Source of the DNA: Triops longicaudatus
Lineage: Eukaryota > Arthropoda > Branchiopoda > Notostraca > Triopsidae
Assembly (NCBI GenBank): GCA_022885665.1
Contig: JAGQDJ010000039.1
Coordinates: 357,953-421,952 of the forward strand
Reading direction: 5' to 3'
DNA: 64,000 bases
Below the pieces are notes generated by a model. The model had not been told where the DNA came from and did not search any database. It was given only the letters and a program-made list of their open reading frames with translations. Shown one piece after another: positions 37,611-50,000 of this stretch; position 1 is the first letter of the stretch, and each line of letters opens with the position of its first letter. The position numbers and the translations under genes were made by a program.

Positions 37611-40600
37611 ATAAAGAACGTGAAGATGAAATAGTTAATCTTATTTGTAGTAATCTTTTTATTAGCGAAATTAATGACGTGATTGGAGCTCATTGTCTTC
37701 TTTAGCATAGGAATTAAAGTGTTGGCAAAGCCTTCAGTGTTGGCAAGACTTTCATAAAGTTACAGCACAGAGAATATAATACCATGATGTTTATTCATTA
37801 CAATCACGCTCTATTCTGTCCTAATAAAGCCTTATCGGTGTTTACTTTCAATAACCCTAATTACACTACGAATTTTCTATTTCTCCGTGTTCTGTTTTTC
37901 ATATTATGAACGAAAGTGCCGTATACTCTAATTGCAGCCTTTAATACGGCGTAAAAACAATGATGGTCTGTTTTCTGACTTTGGCACAGTCCTTTTTTTG
38001 CGAACTTCGTGGAAGAAAAAAAATGTGTTTAGGTTCAATAAATATCGATCGACGCCAAAACACCGGAATGAACTCCGTAGTCAAAAGCACGATCTCGACT
38101 TTTACTTTTGTTTCTGGTGACGCGGATTTCTTCCTCTTGACTTTATTCCTGGGTGACAAATCATTGCGTTTCTTGTGTGAAATGATCCTTTTCAAGAAAC
38201 TTACCCCGTAGAGAATTCAAGTACATCTCTCACCTCCCTCTGTGACTGCTGCTGGTGGGTTTTGCACTCTACTTCGCGGGCTACGCTAGCATGTATGCAA
38301 TGTAAGTACTTGCAACACAGTATTGTACGCTTCATATGCGACGACAATGCCTCAGGGGAATTGTGGGCATGAGGAGGGGGGATTTTATGGAATGCAAATG
38401 ATAAGTGACGCTGAAACAAAGAGGGGAGACACGCTTCGTCTTAGCTTATCCGGTAAAGCACTGAGTATTCGGCTTTGCACAGGATCTGTAACCAGGAACC
38501 TAAGACTATTCGTATGCAAAAAGTGTAGTTTTGTCCGGAGGAAGCTTTATGTGAAAACTCCAACCTAAGGGGGACCATTTGCCTTTCCTGGCCTCACAAT
38601 ATCGAACTTTTCTTCGTCTTCTACCAACCTTCTTTTTGTACCAGATAACCTTGAAGGAAGAAAAGGAGAAGGCTTGAGAAATGAGAAGACGTTCGTTTCC
38701 TAACTCGCCTCCCCTAACCCCAACTTCGCAGTGTTCGTGACAGCCTTCTCAATACGTGTTTTTTTGTGTGTATGTGGAGGGTGGACCATATACCCCGGCG
38801 ACGAGGCTGTTCTTCGTGGAACTTGTTTATTTCTTCCCCGTGACAGTTTTCTTACTGCCTATTATTTTCATGCACGGAAAAGCTTCTTTTCAAACGGTTT
38901 CCGTTGGGTTTCGTTTGGCAGTTCCCAATATGAATACAGATCGAATAAGTCGCACGAAAGTAATTCTGCCTTTCCTCAAGTGTGACATTCTGGTTCGAGT
39001 TTTTATTGCGTACTTTTTTTGGAAACCAAGTTTCAGGCATTGTGAATAAATTTGACACTCACAATCGATTGTTAATTTCGATTATGACGAAGCTTCACTT
39101 TTACAACGCCTTCGAGTTACGGTACATGTTGAAACAATAAAGCCTTGTTGACGATTGAATATTTAGTTTGCGGAAAATATTAATTTCCAAATTAGCGCAC
39201 GGGACTTCAAACCCGTAATAGTGCACGTACTGACTACATCGCCTGTTGCTAATGCGTTATAAGTTATAGTGATCAGAATAAAGTATTATTCTTTATATTT
39301 CAGTGTCAAACTCGGACGTAAAGAACAGTGAAAACAGGCGGAATCGCACAAACTGTGAGACTTTCTCTTACACAACCGACTTGCCTTCCCCATGACACTG
39401 TCCAAACAAAATAGTCAGGAACTATGAATATTCGAAATGCAACAAACGACATGGGCTTTATAAACAAATGATAATGCTTTTTTAAACTACGAAGATTTCG
39501 CTTAATTATATTATTTTCTTTTCGATACCGTTAGTCATTTTCGCCCACTTAATTGAGAAAATTAATTGTAACAAAGACTGAATAGTCAAAGACGACAATT
39601 TCTGCTGTGGCAACATTCATTGTTTCCTCAGTACCACCTTTCGGTCCAAACGAAAAACTTTTGGGGTTCTATTCAACAAACGTTGTATTCAAGGCGCGAA
39701 CAATAAACTATCGCAAAAACATGGTTAACATAGCCTCATAAGCTTTGGATGCACGAAAAAAGTCGTTGTAACCCAGTGAGGTGTGTTTAGAATTTAGCAA
39801 TTTGTTTCGAAGGGTAAAGCAAAAAGTTTGTTTTGGTTGGAAATGCAATACCGCATTCGTCTTTCAACATACGACCACCACACAAAAACTAACCCCATTC
39901 GTTAAGGTTGAAGACCATCGCATTTCTTCGAGGCCAGTATTTCTTCTTCTTTATGCTAGATATTGCACCTGTCGCATGCGACCCCTGGCGTTCCCATCTG
40001 TCTTGCCTCGAGGGCAAAACGAAACGCATAAACCAGCAAGCAAGCTTATAGCAAATTTCCAACAAAAATGTAATAATATAAGAAATACAAAAAAGCCACT
40101 GGCCCAAAAGCGATAATGTGAAGCCACAGGACATTTCTTTTCATAGTGTAAAAGGATTCTACAGCGAAAACAATAGACTCCGACAAGAAAGACTGGATAA
40201 GAAATGAAAAAAAAATCTTGGCTATTATCCATGCACCATGTTTTCTTTCTGAGAGCTCGCACGACGTCATTGGATAGTATCTTTTCTTTTTGCCCACTTC
40301 CTTCATGAAATAGTCTAAAAAGAGCGCGAACCCAGCAAAAGGACGAATATTCAAGCAGGTCCAGGTCAGCCATTTATCGACTTGGTGCTCTCCCTCTCTG
40401 TCGCAGAATTGCAGACCCTGAACAGATACGTCTTAAACGACCCGGCATACGAGCTGCAGTCCTAGACGACGATTAACTATTGGGTACCATGATAGCCAAG
40501 ACACAGAGAACTGTTTCGAAGCTCTTGATGTCCACCGGCGAACTTGAATGACGTGTCGTTAGACTTCTCGTGAAATCCAAGCCTGGAGATTTGCCACAAG

Positions 40601-41655
40601 GACAGATTTCGCTGAAATCCTCCAACGAGTCCATGTTACATAATCCAACACAACGGGACAGCTTCTTGACCAGTATTTCTTTTTCTAATGTCCAGTACGT
40701 GACGGAGTAAAGTACCGGAGACAGTACTGCCAGGGTCCAGTATTGGGAGTCCGAATATCTACGGCTGGAAGTATTAACAGGTCACTGGGGAGCTATTCAA
40801 GCCTGTCCGCGGACACAGTTTCTCCATCGTCTAAAGCCCGGAATTGTCCAGTTTTGAAAGCATCAAACCAAGCAAACCCCTCCAGGCCCTTCCCGTACCC
40901 TTTTCGAAAGCCCCAAGTTGTTCGTCGCACATCCTAAAGTACGAGATAGCCGTCGGGAATGTATCCCTAGAGTGGGGCACAGAGTTCTAGCACAGTGAGG
41001 GCGGTAGTTCAGCTTTTTTGTCGATAATCAAAGCCCCATAATGCAACGGATTGCAGCTGTTTCTAGAGAGCTCAGGCCGTTTTAATGGACGGCCTTTCGT
41101 TTTTAGGGCAAAACAATAACTGGAGGCGTGGGATACTCACGTTAACTTGGCTAGCTCACTTCCTCCGTTATCCCTCCATCCCTAACGAAAACTCATCCTC
41201 TGAAAGGAGTGTCTTTCCCATTGTTACTTTCCCTTACCCTCCTGAACAATTAATGAGAAGTTAAGAGGATGTTCGTACATATGTATGCGTGCCGGGAGAG
41301 CAAAGGGGCAGTATTACTACTTCCACAGCTTGTGCTCGCATCTTTTCTAATTATTCCTCCCACTACCATAAGGACAAACGAAAAGTAGGCGAAGCATTGA
41401 AACACAACAGGAATTTTCTACGTATATCCCCTGTTTTGCCTCTTTCTCAAATGCAAGAGACATTTGGTGCAGTCGCGAAAGTGGTATATATGAATGTATA
41501 CAATTGTTCCTAGGCAACGCCAGCAATAATAGGTCGAGTATCGCTTAAGAAACGACTACTTTATTGCTAATAGCTGTAATGTAATTACGACTCGAATGCT
41601 AAAGTCTACGTATCCATGAAAACACATATCGAGGTCAACAGAATGCATCAGAACA

Positions 41656-41695
41656 GGACTGTCCAAACTGTGGCCTCCGGGCCGGATCCGGCCCC
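41656..41695 (+). mobile_element. Possible end of a hAT-type DNA transposon
   Basis: The string ctgtccaaactgtggcc, followed by a ccgggccggatccggcccc block, resembles from memory the GGCC-rich terminal sequences of hAT Charlie/Zaphod-like elements. I did not find a matching inverted end, and the open frame at 41616-41963 shows no transposase motif. At most it is a solitary or decayed end. Confidence 0.25.
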
Positions 41696-44600
41696 GACCA
41701 CTGCGGCGAAAAATCTTTATGATTTTTGTCAATCATGGTATCTCTTGTTTTTGTTAAAAGCTAAGGGGAAAAATAATGCTATCATTAAAGGGCAAAGGAC
41801 ACCAAAAATATATATTAAGATTTTGATAGATCCTTACTGTACACATTATTCTAAGAGCGCAGAATTTTGTTTCAATTTTTTCTTACGAGCCGTTCCAGAG
41901 TTATTGCCTTGCGAAGTTTCCTACCGTGCGAACGTGACGTCACGGGGGGATAAGGACATGTAACATCGAGACACAGCGTGACCTGGTCGAAACAATAAAA
42001 ACCGCGAATTTTCGCGCCCGTACATGTCATACTATGCCCTAGTGACACCACACCACCACGTGACAGCGCTGGACCAATGGCAAAATATCCGATTTGAGTG
42101 TTAAATGTTTTGTTCCCTGAATATATTTGTTGTTATTTCGAGCGTTACTATTGTTCTTTTTATAAGAAAAAGTCGTTTTTGCTGTCATTGCCATTCATGA
42201 CAATGAAACTATTTAACACTTTTTAGAAATAATCTCTTTGTGACAAGCACAGTAGGCTACTGAGAAAGAAAAACTGTCCGGACATTCCTTTGCAACTGCT
42301 TTATTCTCTTTTACTGCTAGAATTAGTCTTATTCAGCACGTCTCTCGAGCCGAGGACACGTTTCAGCAATGAAAGGAAATAACTTGTACATTTGTACCTT
42401 GCCTGCACCCCTTTCAGATGTTTCTTTCTAGAGTTTTTTCCAGATTTTTCCCCCCAGTTTTTGGCACTACGCAAAATTTGTCTGCTGATTTTATGTTGAA
42501 ATTTTGACTATGATTGCATTTTAATGTCAGTTTCCTAAACATAAATTTCTGAATGCATTGTCGTTATAAATTTTTAAGCAAATAGTTCGAGTTCATTCTC
42601 AGCTGGCCAGCAGCTTTCAAATCAACCGACTTTTAGATCGAAAATCACTTTGATATCAGTAACAATTATTCGTCTGACGTTTTGAACATAAAACTTTAAG
42701 GTTGCTGTAGAGCTCGAGTGCTTAATGCCCAATGACATGGGAAGTATTTTTAGACGATTAAACGTGAGCAAAGGTAAACAATTTACAAAGCTTTTCGGGT
42801 AATAAAGCTTTTCTTCTACATAAAATATGTCGCTTTCAATTTTTTTTTAATGGCTCTGTTAATTTTCTAACTTGACTGCAGACTGTTCGTACTTTCGTCA
42901 ATTTGAATGGCTCCTTCAACATTAAAAATTTTAACATCACAAAAATTTTTCTACAAAATTGTTTGTGCGTTAACATCGAGAAAGGTACTTATTTGAGTTC
43001 TCCAAAAGTGCGTAAAGTGAGTGAAGCAAGCTCAGATTCATTGTTGACATAGGGACTAGGGTCCAACAATGCCGACATGAATTAGCAAGCTAACAAACTA
43101 CCAAATGTATATAAATATTTCTGCCTACGGGATAGCTGTTGAAATCTACTGTACTATGTACAGTACACGTCAATATGTGTTACTGTATAACCATAACAAG
43201 AAAGCAGGTCTTACATGAGCACAACAACAATAAAAACGCAATCAATGAACAATAAAAATTACCGCAGCTCAGGTGGATAGTAGTAGAACGAAACTAAATG
43301 CACGGAATTATAGAAATCTTTGCTGAAACAGAAGAGCTCAGTGTCACGTGACTCTTGCTTAGTGGCTTCACGTCACCTATTGTAAACCGGGATCGATTCT
43401 CAAACTTCTTTCAAAACCACAAACTTCGTTATAGCTTTCGTACTAAATAAGAAGCTCAGCGGGTTTGAATCCCAGAAATTTCGGCAGTTTGAACAATAAA
43501 CAAAGAAAAGAGTATATTTATGGACAAGCTTTAACCTCCTCGTTAAGTGCAGAGCAATATGGAAAGGTAGTTTTTATATAATGGGCAGATTTTCAGAAAT
43601 AAGAGCATAAAGGCCACCGTCCCATGTGTGCTAGCGTTAGTTATTGCTTGCCATGAAAAATTGCTATAGTTTAGAATAGCGCATATTTGCACATAGTTCG
43701 AGTTTGTCTAATAAGACATACCGTAACGCCTTACATATTGTGAAATGTCCCTCAGGTTCGTAGGGCAACATCAGTTCTCTTTCATACAAGCCAAATAAAA
43801 AAAAAAATTAAAAAAAAAACAAGTACAATGCTTTACAAACAATAGAAACGGAAAACATAAAAGCAAACTGTACAATTAATTATGAATAGAACGGAATATG
43901 TTCTAAATAAATAAAAAATTATAGACATTTACATTTACCGGTAATAAGTTTTAATGGTTCACTAATTTATCTCTGACTTGAAAAGATCTTTATACTAGTA
44001 TCTTAGAGTAGGTGATTTAAGGTAAATTATTAGTTTTTTGTGATATTTTAGCAAACAAGGAAATTAGTCATCTGACTGCACTTCTTGAATTATGACACCA
44101 GCGGTGGTACCCAGTATTTCACCACTCAAACAAGTTTCACAGTGCATGTCCCGCCAGCTGGAACGTAATTTTCTCCCTTTAGTCTTGCCAAGTTATAACC
44201 GGTACCATGTTAGCATCTATTCCGCAGTAAAGCCCAACAAGTTAGCCAAGTAAAAGCAATAAAGCTCTTGGAAAGTTGTACTAGCGAGTATCCGACAACC
44301 TGCTGAATTTTGCAAGTACTAGCACCGTCGAATACGCACAAGTCGCGAGGACATAATTCGATACTAGTTTACATTACAATATACTTTAACGGATTCATGT
44401 GTGGGTTTCTATAAGTGACCAAAATAATGCAACAAAAAAAGTAAACCAAAAGTGCTACGACACAAGTTTTAACCAATGCCTCCTTCGGAACCTGTTTGCA
44501 CAAGGTGTATGACTTTCTACAAAATTAGCTGAACAATGTGAACCAGCTTTGGACAAACTTGTAAAACTTTTGCATCTCACTTCCCTTCCAACTGCTCTTC

Positions 44601-47065
44601 CGTAAAAAAAATACTCCAGCTCACTTAATTAATGTTTAGAAATCCCGAAACGAAATATTCCAGTCGAAAGAATATTCCAGAACGGTAGATCCTACTTCGT
44701 CTTTGTCTATCTGCGGCACCAAGCAACTCTTCTTTTCATGTAATACCGCTTTTACACCTCAGGAAATATGAAACCAGGACGTGTCTCTTTTCTAGAGAAG
44801 GAAACCTCAATCTGGAAAATTACTTCGGAAAAGGTTTTACTAGCACTAAAGCGCACTAAAGATCAAACTCTCATCCCTCGCTCCAATTAGTCGCACTCTA
44901 ACAATTCCCCCGACATTTCTCCACCAAGAATCTAATACGCCAACAACACTTAGATACTTGGAACCCTACTTTTAATTAGACTACCTTACATAAAGGATTT
45001 AATCTGGGACAACAGTTCGACGGTTACGAGCTGTTAGCATGTACCGAGGTGTCATGTGCACAATATCCAACACGCGTGTGAACAAGGCGTTGCAGAAATA
45101 GTACATAGCTAATAATTATTCGAATCCGGTTACCTTTCGTATCACCCAAAATAAGTCTTTATTGCAAATTATATTTCTTTCCTTCTAAATTATTTTTTTC
45201 TCTATAGTAGATGGATTTCTACTAGTGAATAGAATTTTTTCCCGAAGAAAAATTAAACTCCAACTGAATCCTATTAGAGGAGGGACGAGACAGTGTAGGC
45301 ACTTCTTTGTTTTTGCTCTTCACGTGCAGACAAAATTCCTGCCCAAAGTCATACGCGTTCGATGCTCTAGTATCCGGCTTCAAATGAGGTATTGTGTGCT
45401 CCAAAAGGACGAAAAACAAGACCAGACGATCACGAAAATTAGAGCCTCTTCCTAGTGCACAAAATGAAATGCCAGCTACACAATTTGGATTAGGGGTGGG
45501 ACAAGATGGCCATGTGTTTTGCCACAAGGAAACTAGTCGATTGATCTCTTATTAACAAATGCATTACTACATTACAGTTACACTCACCTGTCGATACTGG
45601 AAACTTCTAGCACTGACTTGTTAAAAAAGATGCAGGATCTTAACCAAACGATTAGTGATTTAAAGAAAAGGTACCGTTGTAAGGGAGTCCGCCATTTTCT
45701 TTGTTATGTTATGGTCTGTGCGAGTGGTCAAGTAGAAGGCAGTTTGAATTGTGGGTAGGGCTCAGCGCTGCCAAGTTTCCGCCTCATGGTAAAACTCAGT
45801 CCAAAGCGTGCTAAATCAACACTTTGGGAGTTCTAAAATCTCTTAAAAATCAGTAGAGTGAAATTGTAGCACATCTTTGGAGAGCTTAATCTCTAGCTTG
45901 TCCTCTACATAAAAAGTATCCTTGTTTAATTTTTTGGGGTAGACACATTGAGCAGTACAACGAAATTACCAGAAGCCCTTTCTTCCAAAGAGTGCCACAA
46001 ACTTTCCCGGTTTGTGTTTCGTTGCACCAGCTAAGTGTGTATTTTTTTCCAATTCCAAGATGTTCGTAGTTCATTGCTTACGGTTTTTGAACTGTTTGTC
46101 CGACGTGTCAACTGTCCCGTCCTCGTCTACCTTTCTCTTAAAGTTTTATTTATTTATTTTTTGCGAAATTTTTATATAGTATTTCCTTTCAAACTAATTA
46201 AAAATTTCTTATAAAATTACGTTTATTTTCTCCTATATTTGAATATACTTGTAATTTATAATCTCCTAAATAAAATTTATTTGTGAGAAAACTTGGTACG
46301 TTTTCTTGTCAAATATTTTTTTTCAAGAGATATGCTTATTTACTTCTTTTTATACGCTGAAATACGCTTATACACTTCTTTTTATTTGACAAGTTCAGTA
46401 AGCCTTTCTTTGCAACGTGGTAAAGGTTGGTACAAAAATTCTTCTTCCTCACATTAATAACTAAGTATTTTTTCCTTTCCTTGCGTGTGCACGCGTGGTT
46501 TCTGCGTTGGCTACCAAAACAAGTTTTACCGGACCTGGTGATACAATCAATTATTGGGAAAAACTTCACCCAGCTCATTTGTTGCCATGACCACTCTCGG
46601 TTGCGGGAGCGTCTAAGGAAACCTCAGCAGTACTTGGGTACGCACGCACACACGAACAGAGGAATCGCCTAAGATGCATAGGCTTTCATCTAAGGATGCT
46701 CGAGTGCGTTCCAATTGGCCGTTTCCCTGAGTCTGTAGCCCATAATACTGCCACAGTTGTTGCTTAAAAAAACTCTCAAGGAGATAAAAAAATCATCTAA
46801 TTTTCTAAATTTGGACTCTGCGGCTTTTAAGCCTACGCATCCAGTCCTTTTACGGTCGTTATATTACTGCGTCTGGTTTACTTTCTTATAGAAAGGAACT
46901 TTTTGGAAAGATTAAATTCTAGGGATGGTGAAGAAATGTCTTTTGTTTTTATCTTCTCTCAGTTGAATTCTAGAGGTGGTAAAAGCTTGTCTTGGTTCAG
47001 TCTTTCTTATTTTTTATTTTATTTTTTTCTCACAGTTTAGAAATGGTGAAGAACTGAAACTGGTA

Positions 47066-50000
47066 ATGCAGTCGTCGACGGTTCCAGCGCCCCTGGCTAC
47101 CGTAGGCTGCGGCACTCGTTGCCTAAGGCACTGTCATCGCTGGTGTCGCGGCAGTACGCCTACGGGGGTTTGTCTCTGGCTACTCCTCTATCTGTGCCTC
47201 GGAGCGGTTATGTTTATGCTGTTGGAGGGAAACTTGCTGGCGCCTAATCAACAGCAGACAAGACACGGTTACTCACAGTGGGATAGTGACGTCACCGTGA
47301 GTGATGAAGACCCTTTACTAGGACCGATCACCACCGCCACTGTCGAACGGTTATGGGCTTTTACGGAAGAGTTAAACATCCTGTACCGGGACAATTGGAC
47401 CGCTTTGGCAAGAGCCGAAATGGCTCGCTACCAGCACCTCGTGGGTCACGCCCTTCGACAACGACTTTTACAAGAACGTTATTCTTTGCCACACACATGG
47501 TCCTTTCCTATGGCGTTCCTGTACTCGCTGTCGCTCATTAGCACCATAGGTAAGCTCTTAATGTGAGGCAAGGGGCGCCCCTGATCCTATTCGTCTTTTT
47601 TTATGGAATATGGCTACTTATTGCTGTCAGCTACAGATAAAAACGCCTCCAAGCTGTACATTGGGAAGAAATTGCTTTATTGCTTTGCGTCATCGGAATG
47701 ATGACGACGAGTAAACAAGAGACAGTCAGGACAGCCTTTTAGCGTTCCGTGCATGTCAGGATCATAAAACTAAGCACCGAGTTTCGCGTACACCATATCA
47801 GACCAAATGGTTAATAAGGGAAGAAAAGAAGGAAGAGGGAGAGATGAGCAAACAGCGCGAAAAAAAGACGCTGACCTGTCACAGGGAAGAGCAAAAAGCT
47901 TTGTAGAAATTTCTAGGATAAAACCCAGCGCACAATTGTGCCAATCAGAGTAATGCGGAGCATGAAGTAAAAAATTACAGAAAATTCGAGAATGGAGTCC
48001 ACGAGCTTCCCTTGTCTAATCAGAGTTGAGCTTGGCCCACCAACAATGCTGTCACCCTTACAATAGAGCTTGATAGGAAGGATTGGCGGGTTACAACTCC
48101 TCGCCTCAACTCTTGCTGTGACATCTTTTGATACCACTATCCTTGAAAGAACGCTCAATCTTCGGTCCCAGAGGTATTGCAATGCCAGCGTATGATTACC
48201 ATACACTGAAAGGAATTCATGAAGCATTCAATAATTAAAAAGAGGAGAAAAAATGTTGATTAACATTTCTGCGGTAGTAGGAAGGAATGCCGCAGCACTT
48301 GTAGCAAATTCCTAGTTTTTCTGCTGCTGCCCAAATTATTTATTTTCTGCTTGTTTCGTTTTCGCCTGAATACTCTGCGAAACATTTACAGGAGAAGACT
48401 AGTGTGGGAAACACACACATTTCTTGATCAACACTTAGCCATTACCACGAATCGATGTTGAAGCTTTCGGCACGAATTACGTTTGGGTAAACGGATAAAA
48501 GTTCTTTTTTTTCACTTTATTTCCCTTTTCTCGTCGTGGAGGATTATTGATCAGTTGAGTGATTTCGTCTCATACAGTTGTTCATAATGATCTCCAGTTA
48601 TCGAAAGAGTCTCTTGCGACACAATAACGAAATTGCTTGAAAAAATATTTTACCAAACGTATGCAATAAAAAGCTTGGACAGCAAAACAATGAGAATTGA
48701 GTCTCCGGTAAAAATCGAAACTTAGTATAATTGGCACAATTGTGGTTTTAGTTAAAAACAGAATCGAAATGGATATCTTGACTTGCATACCAAATTGGTG
48801 ATCACGTTTTTCCAGGTATATAATTTAGAGATAAATGATAAACCGTTGCCAGTGCAAGTTTACCGTGTCTTTTCTTTTCGTATCCTGAATGTACTATTAA
48901 GCAACTGAAAGTTTTTTTGGAAATTTAAAGTAGATCTTGTTCAGCTAACTACTTGTAAAGTATTCTACTCGATACACAAAGAGAAATGGCTCACGGCGAC
49001 AACTTTCCTTTCAAATGTGAGATATTTCGTATGAGCCATAAACCTTGTCATTTTTTTCTGTGAAGACAAGGAGAAGAGGAGATTTTCTTTTCTTATTTGC
49101 CAGTGCCTTTTATTCCGCCAAAAAAGTGGCTCTGCCAAAGCTTAAAAAGTTGCTTGCATTATGTTCTGGGAATAGAAAAATCGCTCGAAATCATTTGCTT
49201 CGTTTCCGCATTAACACGCTTTAGGGCTCTGTACTATAACTTGACAGTTTGAAAGCGTTTCAATTAAGCTACAAGTGCTGAACATAAGAGCAAATTATTT
49301 GCTCTGAAACAAAGACTCTTTCGTGATTTCAAATGCGCATATTAAAGCGGAATTCACGTTCCATGTAAGTTTCACCTCTTCCGTTTGGTGTAAGTTTACC
49401 GCGCTATTGATTATATATTCGGTCATATATCGTTTGACAAGTCACGCAAATCAACCCAGTCGGTAGCGTCAGAGTACAAGGAGAACGCTGACCATAATAT
49501 GTTGTGAGAGTAAGTGTTCACTTGTAAGCATATTCCCCTGCTATTTTCCGAAACCCGACACTACCCACTTGTGCTGTACTGTGTACGAATATTAATTAGA
49601 GCTTTAAGTATGTTGCACGTATAAGATTGTCAACATTATGGGTACCGAGCCACTTTTTCTTTTCTTGGGGGAGTAATTACTAAGGCTTCACGACTTGGAG
49701 CGAACCTTGTAACCTAAATACCGCAAAGAACCCTGGCATGTGTGGTTCTGCCCAAGTTTCCTTTCTTTTTAATACGTAATTACAAAAAGGTCAGCGACTT
49801 CATGTGGACCCTGTGAACCATACACCCAAATAAAAACTGTGCAAGTCGAACAAATTGCAAGGGTTGTCACACGTATGACAGTGCCCCCTAAGCAACGGTT
49901 TCACGCGACAAGACAGCAAACTTAATGTTCTGCGCCAGCTATTACACTTTACTAATAATTTACAAGTCCCGTATGCAGAACTGCCGTCACATCAACATAG

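Larger units (their letters stand above)
32870..47035. other. 14-kb intergenic region between the two K2P genes
   Basis: No exon is supported on either strand. It is mostly AT-rich spacer; 34.3-35.5 kb and 40.4-41.3 kb are richer in GC and purines but hold no interpretable reading frame. Small items are a minisatellite-like run of (t)attgttattt units near 33520-33560, a perfect hairpin (37205-37232), a tandem repeat (37556-37610), a tRNA-like fragment (39191-39253, minus) and a transposon-end-like string (41656-41695). Regulatory sequence for the downstream channel is expected toward the right but is not recognisable. Confidence 0.45.

Noticed and set aside
39951..40373. 140-codon minus-strand open frame with hydrophobic segments
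   Set aside because: It has no family motif or splice context, and the opposite strand also has an open frame. The hydrophobic stretches follow from AT-rich codons.
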